Assembly (NCBI GenBank): GCA_024516155.1
Contig: JAJJXM010000079.1
Coordinates: forward strand, 124,001 to 188,000
Direction: 5' to 3'
DNA from: Pyronema omphalodes
Taxonomy: Eukaryota > Ascomycota > Pezizomycetes > Pezizales > Pyronemataceae
DNA: 64,000 nucleotides
Of the stretch, positions 11,690 to 21,953 are shown in pieces. The position numbers and the translations under genes were made by a program. Within the stretch, counting starts at the first letter, position 1, and each line of letters begins with the position of its first letter. The notes under the pieces were generated by a model. The model was not told the origin of the DNA and searched no databases. It saw only the letters and a program-made list of their open reading frames with translations.

Positions 11690-11870
11690 TGTGGAACGGG
11701 AATGCGAGAAAAAGGTGGAGGTGGAAGAGTGTATTCAGTCAATAGTGATCTAGCTCTACGCGTCTACAGTGGGAGATATACCCAATGTGGAAACTCCACC
11801 TCCACGTGCCTGTCACGTAAGCCCTAAGTGCGGCCAAGAGACCGGAACTCTAGGCGACCTTTAACACCGT
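11690..11870 (-). repeat. degenerate copia-1-like LTR relic (probable)
   Basis: Shares with the LTR at 5368-5608, in the same order and spacing, the arms GGTGGAGGTGG (about 11714) and CCACCTCCAC (about 11793), a following TGTATTCA, and a GTAAGCCCTAAG segment matching the CTAAGCACCAGGGCCTTAGG region. No coding sequence flanks it, so it looks like a solo LTR remnant. Ends are uncertain. Confidence 0.4.
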
Positions 11871-12189
11871 CTTTTGATATTGATTTCTTGTGACTTCTTT
11901 TATCTAATATTTATCTCAAATACTGCCGAATTTTCTATCTCCAAAACTCATCTTTGTTGTGTCAAAATCGAAAGCTAGTACATATTGCTGGGCAATCACT
12001 CCAATGACCACGGCCTGACGTAATCGTGCATATCGATCATCATCGCGTTCCGCTCTGTGGACGGAACCACCTCCTCTTTCTCATGAACTTCTTTCCTGTA
12101 CCTGAACCACTACTACACCACTCGCCACAAAATGGCTCTTCTTCGAACCCAGAGAATACCTGCTAAAGCAATTAGGTTTGACACCACTA

Positions 12190-12441
12190 ATGCTTTTAGA
12201 ATACTCTACCGGAAAGTTAGCCTCCCTCGCCGTCGGCTGTCCCCAGAACGCGTACGTGTCGAGCTTTGAACGAACTATGGAACGGCAACAATCAGATCAA
12301 TTGAAACTTTTCAACAGATATTTTCACCCAGAGTTACGAGAGCACGGATTACCGTCGATGCCATTGATTTTGAATGCTGGGATTGGGCTTAATGAGTCTG
12401 GGACGGGAGGGTTGCAAGAACGATACGAAGTCTTTCATTAG
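12190..12441 (+). CDS. hypothetical short ORF
   Basis: An 83-codon frame from the ATG at 12190 (in frame from 12178), with no family resemblance I can name. An overlapping ORF begins at an ATG at 12132 (MALLRTQRIPAK, arginine-rich) but stops after 45 codons in another frame. The two could be exons of one small gene, but I find no convincing splice pair. Confidence 0.2.
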   Translation: MLLEYSTGKLASLAVGCPQNAYVSSFERTMERQQSDQLKLFNRYFHPELREHGLPSMPLILNAGIGLNESGTGGLQERYEVFH

Positions 12442-13154
12442 ACTTGTTTGACACAAAGCAGACGCGATAAACAGCATACAGCCTGTGCGATGAAAATGCT
12501 GTCCTTATCGTTACAAATGATGATAGTTTGATCAGAGGTTAACGAGTTGATGGATGAATCCAGGTTTGATGACCTTGGATGTTGAATGTGTTTGATTAAG
12601 CCTGGTTTAGGAGTAGTGCGAAATACTGCGTAAGGCTTTTATGTACATGCTTGCAGCGGTTAGAGGTTTAGTAGCGAGGAGGTATACAGCGTGCTTTGAG
12701 CAAGCCTGTCCGGTCCAACAGCCACCCTTTGTTGTAACCCTTCATTCTGCTTACCGAAACATTTTCTTCATCTTCTTTGCTGCACCGGTTATTGTTCAGG
12801 CAAATTCGATGACGCCCCCTAAGATGAAATTTGAAAAGCCTCTTGATTAATTACAGTAGTCATCTCAGTATTTTTCTCTTGTTCAAATAGCTTCCAGAAA
12901 ACCGTGATTATCCACTAGAATACTACGTATAGCACCGATGCACAAGTGATTCCAACCAATTCTCCCAATATTCCCATGCACACCTTATATGAACCTGTTC
13001 TATCTATCCCGTTTGGTCCCGAATATATGCCTTAAATACCATCAAAACCCCATTTTGTCTCCCACTATCCGTCAAGAATAACTTATTACTTAGCAATCCT
13101 GGTCCACCATGATCTTATTCCAGCAACAGGATGCTACGTAAAAAGGGGGGACTC
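12442..13154. other. intergenic
   Basis: No supported gene. It holds the 3' flank of the interrupted receptor gene; ORF 12641-12850 has no recognisable content. Confidence 0.4.
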
Positions 13155-13269
13155 TCAATCTTCTCGTTCCTTCTTCCACCTCTCCAAAAATGTCATTGCT
13201 GACCTGGTATATTCATGATTACTGCCCGTCATCCGTAAACGTCGAGATACAACTTCCTCCATCATTTCA

Positions 13270-14990
13270 ATAGCTAGATCCCGAGAAGATCTGGAGTGGT
13301 ATGTGACCGCAAGGTTATGCATGACTGTTAATGTATCTGGATGGTCTTCGCCAAGGACGACTTTACGTGCCTCTAAAACCTTGCGCTGTAACGTTTCGGC
13401 TTCATCGAATTTCCCTTTGCTCCAAAGCGTTGATGCAAGACTGGACATGGCGCTTAAGGTATGAGGATGGTCTTCGCCAAGGACGACTTTATATGTCTCC
13501 AGAAGCTTGCGCTCTAACGTTTCGGCTTCATCGAATTTCCCTTTGCTCCAAAGCGTTGATGCAAGGTCGGACATGGCTGTTAATGTATTCGGATGGTCTT
13601 CGCCAGAGACGAGTTTACGGGCCTCCAGAACCTTGAGCAGTAACGTTTCGGCTTCATCGAACTTCCCTTTGTTCCTGAGCGTAGATGCATGGTTGGACAT
13701 GGCTGTTAATGTATCCGGATGGTCTTCGCCAGAGACGACTTTACGGGCCTCCAGAAGCTTGCGCTGTAACGTTTCGGCTTCATCGAATTTCCCTTTGTTC
13801 CAGAGCGTGAGTGCAAGGTTATGCATGGCTGTTAATGTATCCGGATGGTCTTTGCCGAGGACGACTTTACGGGCCTCCAGAAGCTTGCGCTGTAACGTTT
13901 CGGCTTCATCGAATTTCCCTTTCTTCCTGAGCGTAGATGCAAGGTTGGACATGGCTGTTAATGTATCCGGATGGTCTTCGCCGAGGACGACTTTACGGGC
14001 CTCCAGAAGCTTGCGCTGCAACGTTTCGGCTTCATCGAGTTTCCCTTTGTACCAGAGCGTGAGTGCAAGGTTGGACATGGCTGTTAATGTATCCGGATGG
14101 TCTTCGCCAGAGACGACTTTACGGGCCTCCAGAAGCTTGCGCTCTAACGTTTCGGCTTCATCGAATCTCCCTCTGCTCCTGAGCGTAGATGCAAGGTTGG
14201 ACATGGCTGTTAATGTATCCGGATGGTCTTCGCCAGAGACGACTTTACGGGCCTCCAGAAGCTTGCGCTCTAACGTTTCGGCTTCATCGAATCTCCCTCT
14301 GCTCCTGAGCGTAGATGCAAGGTTATTCATGGCTGTTAATGTATCCGGATGGTCTTCGCCGAGGACGACTTTACTGGCCTCCAGAAGCTTGCGCTCTAAC
14401 GTTTCGGCTTCATCGAATTTCCCTTTTCTCCAAAGCGTAGATGCAAGGTTACCCATGGCTGTTAATGTATCTGGATGGTCTTCGCCAAGGACGACTTTAC
14501 GGGCCTCCAGAAGCTTGCGCTCTAACGTTTCGGCTTCATCGAATTTCCCTTTGCCCCGAAGTGTAGATGCAAGGTTGGACATGGCTGTTAATGTATCCGG
14601 ATGGTCTTCGCCAAGGACGACTTTACGGGCCTCCAGAACCTTGCGGTCTAACGTTTCGGCTTCATCGAATTTCCCTTTGTACCAGAGCGTGAGTGCAAGG
14701 TTATGCATGGCTGTTAAGGTGGACGGATGGTCTTCGCCAAGGACGACTTTACGGGCCTCCAGAAGCTTGCGCTCTAACGTTTCGGCTTCATCGAATTTCC
14801 CTTTGTTCCTGAGCGTAGATGCAAGGCTGGACATGGCGGTTAATGTATCTAGATGGTCTGGGCAAAGGACGACTTTACATGTCTCTAAAACCTTGCGCTG
14901 TAACTTTTCGGCTTCGTCCATTCTCCCTTTTTTGTGAAACGTCGTTGCAAGATGGCTCATGGCTTTTAAAGTATCTGGATGGTCTCCGCC
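13270..14990 (-). repeat. tandem 126-bp TPR-coding repeats
   Basis: About 14 head-to-tail units of 126 bp, many nearly identical at DNA level (for example 13720-14640). Most change is confined to a few codons: the residue after TAM, the R/W-x pair after STL or LTL, and the position after ETL. The end units are more diverged. This is the pattern left by unit-to-unit exchange within an array. Confidence 0.85.
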
Positions 14991-15267
14991 GAGCACCTTT
15001 TCTGACAACGCAACAACTTCGACCTCTATTTCCTCACATTTACCGCGCATCCCAATCTCAAAAGACGCGTCTGCAAGAAGAAGCATCGATTTCAGAGTTT
15101 GAGGGTGACCATGTCCTAGTAAGAGCTTGTGTATTTTTGTGGCTCTTTCAGCAAGGGGATGAGCGTCGCGGTTACGGCCTGTGTTACTCAGATAGTCTGC
15201 CATAGAGTAACATATGGTAGCAATATCGATATCCATGAATTCATTGCCAACGTATGACAAAAAAGCC

Positions 15268-15280
15268 GTGGTATGAGGAA
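15268..15280 (+). repeat. target-site duplication, 3' side of LINE
   Basis: GTGGTATGAGGAA, identical to 21941-21953. It adjoins the LINE's simple-repeat tail. Confidence 0.9.
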
Positions 15281-15303
15281 TTTATTTATTTATTTATTTA
15301 TTT
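15281..15303 (-). repeat. (AAAT)n 3' tail of LINE
   Basis: TTTA repeats on the plus strand directly next to the target duplication; this marks the LINE's 3' end. Confidence 0.8.
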
Positions 15304-15784
15304 GTCATACACGCTTGCAACCGTAAGGTTATGGCGGGTACTACTTTAAGGTACAATGCTGACCATCGGGAGTGACTCCGATGGCCACTGGGTACGCCCC
15401 AGAGCGGTCTATCTAAGTTTCTGGCAGTAGTCGCCTCTGTCTTTCTGTCTGTGTCTGTCCATCTCGTCACTGTGTCCGTGAGCCCTGTTTGCTCTAGTAT
15501 CTTTCCTCCACCCTTCCCCAGTTTCTACCGCCTGAAACTCTGATAATAATAAGAAAAGTAAAGGAAAACAAAGGAAATGAGAAAATACAGAAACACACCC
15601 ATCCCCGGCTCCTTGACTTTCCCATCTCTCCTCTCCCTTTTCGTCATTCGTGATACAAAGGAAAACATAATGTAAAAGAAAAGTCAGAAAATGTAGCATA
15701 TCCTCCCTTCTTCGAATCCATCTTTGTCCTATCCTATCGACAGTTTGCTTCTGGTTTAAATACATTCTGGTGTTTTTTCTTCTT

Positions 15785-15831
<47 letters not shown>

Positions 15832-15836
<5 letters not shown>

Positions 15837-18800
15837 TGTGTTCTTCATCGGGGTCAGTTAACGTACCCCAATCTGCCATTGTGAATCTGTGTTCTGGTGA
15901 GTGTCTCTCCGCTGCAGGGGTACTTAACTGTGTGTGTGCCCATTCCGCAGTTGCGAGCTTCGTTTCAGAGATAATAGTGGTCAGGGCTTGAATTCCGTGT
16001 GGCGTGTGGAGGATCATCTTAAGTTGTAGTTGTCGGTGCCGTGGTAGTTTAAGTTGGTGGCGGAGGTTAATACGGTGGGAGGTAAATATGGGGCAGGCCA
16101 GGATCAGGTGGCGTGGGGTTTGAGGTGGGTGGAGGGGGCATGTGCATGAGCGGGAAGGGTATTGTTCGGAGGGGGGGTGTGCCAGGCTGTTGAGAAAGTA
16201 ACCATGTCCTGTTCGGAGGCCCAGTATCGCTGTGGATATCTTTCGGGGCACTGATGTGTACGCTTCATCAAGCTTCCGCTTGAATGGTGCATCGTATGTC
16301 TTTGGGCGGGTGGAGGAGGTGTACCAGGTGACCCAATCATGGATGTGAGCTTCATGGATGCGGCGTCGCAGCCATGACAAGGAGATTGTCGAGTTCGGTA
16401 GGGGGTTTCTGTCAGTTGCCAATTTTGCCAGGCGATCTGCTTCATCGTTGCCTGCAATGTCGGTGTGGCCTGGTACCCAGTGAAGGTGCACTGTGGAGTT
16501 GGTTCGTGTGAGGAGGGTTTGACAGGTGTGGTGGATGATGCCGGCAGTTTCCCGTCCTGGGCCTGGCGAGAGGTGCGAAGAGCGGATGATGGCTGCCTGG
16601 TTGTCGGTGAAGATGTGTATCTGGCGGTTGTGGAGGTGGAGGCGTCGCAGGTGTGTAGCGCAGGAGAGTAGGCTCTCTGAGATGGCTTGTAGTTCAGCGT
16701 CAAAGACTTCGTTTGTGTTGGTCATGGGAATGAGGGCTTGTATTTGTTTGTCGAGGCCGTAGGGGATGAAGAAGCTAGCCCCGGTCTTGTCGTTGAGTTG
16801 GGAGCCATCAGTGTATACCACGATTGCATTGGGTGTTGTTTTGAGGGAGTGTAGGAGTGCAAGGTGTTCAGTAGCTGCGTCCTCCTTTTCGCTCGTGGAG
16901 ATGGTTGTTGTCAGGGGGGGTGGTTTCCATACCGAGGGATCCGGTTGGGCCGTGTTCTCAACTGTGCTGGTGGGGGATAGCCATGGTCTCATCAGAGTGA
17001 GGATGCTTGTGAGACGGGACTGGGGGCGTGTGTGACCGTGCCAGTCACAGTCATACTCTGTGGGGGACATGATGGCGTTCTCAAAGTGGCCTGGGGTGGG
17101 GTAGGAGGAGGGGCAGCGGGAAATGACGGGGTGGGTAGGGGGCAGGGAGAGGAGTCTGAGGGCATATTTTCGTTTCTTGTGGGTGAGTCTGATCTTAACG
17201 GGTGGGAGGGCCGCCTCGTTGTGCAGGGCCATGATTGGAGTGGATGTGAAGGCGTTAAGGATCTTTCGTAGGGCGGTGTTCTGTTGTCGTTGTAGTTTGG
17301 ATTCCAGCGTTTTCTGATTTGACCACCATATCTCTGAACCGAAGTCGGACCTGGACTGGACACATGCACGGTAAAGTGTTCTTGTAGCGGAGGGGGACAG
17401 ACCAGTTTCATATCGCACAAGGCTTCTTAGGGCGTTAAAGGACCTGGATGCGGCTGTTAGTCTAGTATTTACATGGTGAACAAAGGAAAGTTTTCTATCA
17501 AAGTGGATACCAATCCACCGGACCACATCTTTCTTTCCGCCTTTCGTGCCTGGTTGGACTATTGTGCCATTGGGAAGTCTGACGCATGTTTGAGGGGTGG
17601 TGTCGTCTTTTTGTGATCTGTGGAAATGGAGAAGTTCTGACTTGGAGTCGTCGAATGCCACTGCGTTGTTGTGGGCCCATTCAAAGGCGGTTTCTGCGGC
17701 CCTCTCAAGGGCCCTTGAGTTGGATTCTCTAGATGTACCCTGTGTGACTAGAGCGACGTCGTCGATGTAGCTGGGTGTCCAGATGCTGGGGTGGATAGAT
17801 GATAGACTGTCAAAGAGCGGTCGTAGGTAGAGGAGGAACAGGATTGGTGAGGCGGGTGATCCCTGGGGGATACCGGTTCTGGTAGCTCGTTGTCCGTCGG
17901 TGTGTCCGTCGAATGACAAGGCCGTGGTCCTGTCCTGGAGGAAGGAGGCGCACCAAGATACCGTAGGAAGTGGGCATCCCAGAGATGTCATTGTAGCGAG
18001 GAGGCGTGTGGCGGATACATTGTCGAATGCGCCTCTGACGTCGAGGAAGAGGGCGGAGGTTATGAGTTTGTTTTTGTGCCCAACTTCAATGTCGTGTGTC
18101 AGGGCCATTGCTGCGTCGATGGCTGATCGCTTGGGTCGTCCTCCAATTTGATCTCTGTGGAGGATGTGGTGTGTTTCTGCTAGTTGTCCTAGACGTGTCG
18201 CCATTAGCTTTTCTAAAATCTTTCCCATGCAGTTTAGCAGCGCGATCGGGCGATAGGCCTTCACAGAGCTGTAGTCAGGTTTGTTTGGCTTCGGTATCAC
18301 CACTGTAGTAGCCTGTCTCCAGCAGCGTGGTTGATATCCCACTCTGCCCAGGGTTGCGTATAGAAGGTGGAAATCTTCCGGGATGGTGGTGTAGGCTTGT
18401 CGTAGGCACAGGAATGGGATCCCATCCGGGCCAGGGGCCTTCTTCGGTGCTGAGGTGAAGATGGCTGATTTGACTTCGGTTTCCGAGAATGTGTTCCATT
18501 CGATTGGGGGTTTATTGTTGTGGTGGGGTTGAGGAGGGGCGTCTGGTGGGGGGGGGAACAGGGCCTGAAAGGCTTGAACTTTTCCGGCGAAGTCTGTGCG
18601 GAGAGCATTGGGTTGGGTAGTTGTGTCAGTGATTGGTGGGGTGAGCTGAGCGCGGCGAGGGTTAGTATAGCGGAAGGCAGCCCATATGTCCGCTCCTTTG
18701 GCTTGAGACAGGTACTCCTTCCATAGGCTGTCTTTTGCATGTCGGACTGCCCGGAAGTGGTGGTTGCGTTTGCTTTTGAAGTGGGCGTGGTCATCTGGGT

Positions 18801-19824
18801 TCCTTGTGCGCTTCCAGACCCTTTGAGCCTGGTTCATTTCTTTCCTAGTGGTTGTGAGATTGTCAGTCCACCAGCGTTTAGATCTGGGGGAATGTTCGAT
18901 GGCTGGAGTAGATTGTTCGGCTGCCGTGGCTATGGTTTGTTGAAGGGAGGCGGCCCATTCGTCCAGGTTATTGGTAGTAGGATTCCCTTGTAGGTGTGAC
19001 CACCGGGGTCGAAGGGAAGATGCGAGTCGTGTGAGGATGGTAGCAAATTCATCCCAGTTGGTCTTTTTCCAGTTCAGTCGTGGTTTGGGGTTGGAGAGCT
19101 CAACATCTGGGTGTTGCGACTGTATTTGGAACCGGATGACCTCATGGTCTGAACCTGTTGCCGCTTCCTCATCGACTGCCCAGTTCTGTACTTCATTCGC
19201 CATGGAGGGTGTAGAGAGTGTCAGGTCCAGGACGGAGGATCCCCGGCCATTGCGGTAGTGGTATGTTGGTGTGTCTGGTGTGTTAGCTAGGTGCCAGCCG
19301 GCTTCTTCAATCAGGTATACCAGCTCGTCCGCGCGTGTCATCCGTGTGAGATGAGAGTTCCACAGTGTATGATGGGCATTCATATCACCTGTCAGGACGC
19401 AGCGGTGGGGTAGGGTAAGTGGGGTAAATGAGCGTGGGAGGGTGTATTGTTTGGATTCTTGTTCCCATTCGTTGTAAATGTTCAGTAGGTAAAAGGTGGG
19501 GATAAGGGGGGTGTGTATTTCAAGGATCTGGAGATCCGGGTCCGCACAGATGTCAGGACGTGGAGTAACATGTAGGTGAGGGTTTAGTCTCGAAATGTAC
19601 GCCATCGTCCTGACAACTGTCCGATTGTTTGCTGGGGGTATAAGGAGAAGGAAATCTGGGTGTGTTGTGGCATATATGGGATTTCTGATATCAGCTTCCT
19701 GTATCAGAATGATGTCTGCGGTCCTGCCAGCAGAGTTCAGAAGGGAGTTAAGGGCTATGGTGCTTCTATTAATGTTGTGGGATATTATTCGTAGGGTTGC
19801 CGCGGAAGAGTTGTAATTACTCAT
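15832..19824 (-). CDS. LINE ORF2: endonuclease, reverse transcriptase, RNase H
   Basis: 1330 aa, uninterrupted. Residues 1-240 are an exonuclease-endonuclease-phosphatase fold (SHNINRS, IQEAD, TGDMNAHH, SDHEVI) that nicks target DNA. Residues about 450-760 are reverse transcriptase (KKAPGPDGIP, GIPQGSPASP, catalytic YIDD near 684 in place of the more common YADD). Residues about 1000-1130 are RNase H (YTDGS, ELQAISESLL, FTDNQAAI, WVPGHTDIAGNDEADRLA). Near 1225 there is a CCHC-like CTCPLHPPQTPRHLILAC. The ATG overlaps the ORF1 stop in ATGAGTAA, which suggests termination-reinitiation. A-rich 3' UTR follows at once. Confidence 0.93.
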
Positions 19825-21605
19825 CGGTGGTCATATTAGTGTCAGAGGGTAGGTCAGAGGGTTTGTGGGCGGTTTTTGTTCTTTGCCAGACAGTTCTTAT
19901 GACTTCCAGGCGGGAGGGGCATTTGGGGTGGAATGCAGGGTGGGCTGTGTCATCTTGATTGGCATCAGTGCAGTTTCTGCATTTAACACTGACATGGGGG
20001 CATAGCCGTCCAGTCTTGGTCGGACATTCAGCACATTGATGCAGGTCAGTGGAATGTGGGCCGGCACAAAGGGCGCAAGTGGGGTGGGAAATGGAGGGGC
20101 AGACCGCGTGGTGGTGTCCAAAGTTAAGGCAGCGACGGCATTGGTCGGTGGGGCGAGCTGAGTGATACTCAGTAACCTTCCTCTGCTCATAGCGTACAAT
20201 AACTTTGGTTCTCTTGAGCCGTTGCGCGTCTTCATTGGTCTTAAGGGCGATCATAACACTTGATGCTGTCTTGCCAACGCGTTTGTCAGGGTGGGTTATG
20301 TATCGGGGGGGGTTGGGCGAGTTGGATATCATGGTTGCGCTCAATCTCAGATTGGAGAGCTTGCATGCCATCAGGGTTATCAGGGTAGGAGTCAAGTGGA
20401 ATGCTGTGTACCGTAAGTTTGAACCACTTTTCGGCAACGCGGGGTGCAAGCAGGGTGTAGTGGATTGACTGGGCAGCCTCCTGGAGGGTGTTGAGGTGGG
20501 CAGTAACTTCTTCAGTAGTGGTTTTGGGGGAGAACGTAAGGGTGAGGTTTCCAAGCTGGTTGCGGCGCACCGTAACAACAGACATGTGGTCAGGGGCATC
20601 TGCCTCCCGGAGTGCACGGTTGGTAGCAGTACCGAGGTGGGCATTGACATCATGTGTGAGTTTTTCTGGGTCTGGGCAGGGGATGGAAACAGTAACAGGG
20701 CGGGGGACGGCAGGTTTTGGTGATGGCTTTTTGGGTTGAGAGGGGGTCTTGGACTTCTGGGTGGCGACAGTCTGGGTAACAGAGCTGAAGAGCTTTCTGG
20801 GGATATTTGGTTCTGTCCAGGCAGCAGTTCCTTGGGGGACGGGGAAGGGGATAGCGGGGGGGGCGGCGATATTGTGTTTAGCTAGTGCTTCTTCAGCAGC
20901 GAAACAACGGGTCTTCCAGTAGGTGACCAGATCGTCGGTTTGGGCAGGAGGCAGGGGGTCGGTGTCAGGGGCGGGGTCGGCAGAGTCAGGAATATCATGG
21001 GAGGGCAGGAGCTTGCGGAGCATTTCTTCGATCTTGCGTAGTGTTGCTCTATCGCGGTCCATGATGCTGAATGCTTTATTGAGGCGTTGGGTGGTACGGT
21101 GGTCGTTGAGGCGTGCAGCATCAGCGTGTGCGGTTACTGTGGCCATAACTCGGTCGATTGCTGTGAGGTCTGCGATGCTGGTGTGTTGGGGGACCGCTGT
21201 TTCATTGCCGAGTGTGCGCAAGGAGGCCTGGATGCCGTGTTCGTAGACGAGAGGAGTTTCAGTTGAAGTGGTGGTGGACGGTGCAGAGCGTTTTGCCGGA
21301 AGGGTTGGGAAGTCTTGGATGTTGCGTACGTGGATTGTGTGTCCAGTTCTGGGTGCAGTTGGGGCAGGCGGTTGGTGTTGAGGGGTGGGTTGCGGCGGGG
21401 TGGAGGGGCGGCGAGCTGGGGTTGGTGTAGGCGACGCGGTTTCTTCGTCACTGACGTCAGTGTCGGTGTCGAGGTTCATGTCGTCAAGTGTGGTTGCTTG
21501 GGAGTGCGGCTCTGCGCTAGCGTGTTGGCTCGCGCTAAGGCTCGGCGTGCTGATTTTGTCGGGGGGAAGAGGTTTTTTGCGGGGGGCAGCAGAGCGTGGG
21601 GCCAT
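19817..21605 (-). pseudogene. LINE ORF1, Gag-like, one-base frameshift
   Basis: Nucleic-acid-binding Gag-like protein. The first frame runs from the ATG at 21605 (MAPRSAAPRKKP) to 20286; the second continues to 19817. They meet at a run of eight G on the plus strand (20305-20312); seven would give one ORF of about 595 aa. The N-terminus is proline/threonine-rich. The C-terminus has three zinc-knuckle-like groups: CRRCLNFGHHHAVC, CALCAGPHSTDLHQC and CRNC...HPKC, usual for Tad/I-clade ORF1. The frame break could be a genuine mutation, a base-calling error at the homopolymer, or slippage. Labelled pseudogene only because of this break. Confidence 0.82.
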
Positions 21606-21940
21606 GTCGCCGCGAAGGAGTTAGGAGGGGAGATCGAGTGAGCGATAGATTTTAAAGGGAAGAGAAGAGAGGACGAGTTCGAGCGAGTGGTTGTTGTTTT
21701 GTGGTTGTGGTGGGGTCGCGTTGTGCCTATGCCGAGGGGCGTCTTCAGGGGCCGTGATTCTCTTTCACCTCGCTTGCGCGACGAAAAAGAGCGTGCCGGG
21801 TCTGTAGAGGCTTCGGGTAGGTAAATCGAGTGCGCTATTCAAGAATCCGCTCGAAAATCTGATGATTTCCGGGTGGTTGTTGAGATAGCTGGGGGGGGGG
21901 TCGAACTCGGGGTGTGTTCCTGTCAGTCGTGAGAGAGATT

Positions 21941-21953
21941 GTGGTATGAGGAA
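21941..21953 (+). repeat. target-site duplication, 5' side of LINE
   Basis: GTGGTATGAGGAA, identical to 15268-15280. It lies within the receptor coding frame. Confidence 0.9.

Larger units (their letters stand above)
13155..15280 (-). pseudogene. NOD-like receptor, 3' half: TPR array (separated by LINE insertion)
   Basis: Open frame of 701 codons that opens with TTG at 15260; the first in-frame ATG is in NEFMDID, so it is not a gene of its own. It continues the frame of the HeLo/NB-ARC part at 21941-23933: reading across the 13-bp target duplication gives YLPHTTAFLSYVG, matching YLPYTTAFLSYVG in the paralogue at 46.4 kb. The content is about 14 kinesin-light-chain-like tetratricopeptide units of 42 aa (GEDHPDTLTAM...GKFDEAETL), ending in a degenerate last unit and WKKERED. 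In fungal NLRs this repeat domain is the presumed ligand sensor. If the gene were unbroken it would be about 1347 aa. It could still be transcribed as a fragment. Confidence 0.85.
15281..21940 (-). mobile_element. full-length non-LTR retrotransposon (LINE, Tad/I-like with RNase H)
   Basis: 6660 bp, minus strand, bounded by perfect 13-bp duplications. 5' UTR 21606-21940, ORF1 (Gag-like), ORF2 (endonuclease, reverse transcriptase, RNase H), then a 3' UTR of about 550 bp with an internal A-run (15788-15832) and a terminal (AAAT)n tail (15281-15303) abutting the duplication. A simple-repeat tail with variable-length target duplication is the mark of target-primed reverse transcription. ORF2 is intact; ORF1 is off frame by one base at a homopolymer. 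It is inserted in the same orientation as the receptor gene it splits. Confidence 0.92.

Noticed and set aside
13507..14937. 476-codon plus-strand ORF through the TPR array
   Set aside because: Antisense shadow of the 126-bp repeats; repeat units that are a multiple of three keep any stop-free frame open.
13270..14990. CRISPR-like direct repeats
   Set aside because: The repeats are 126-bp coding units with no spacers; they translate to TPR motifs.
15788..15832. T-run as the LINE 3' end
   Set aside because: The target duplication lies 500 bp further, next to the (TTTA)n tract, so the T-run is internal to the 3' UTR. A second short insertion ending there is possible but has no duplication of its own that I can see.
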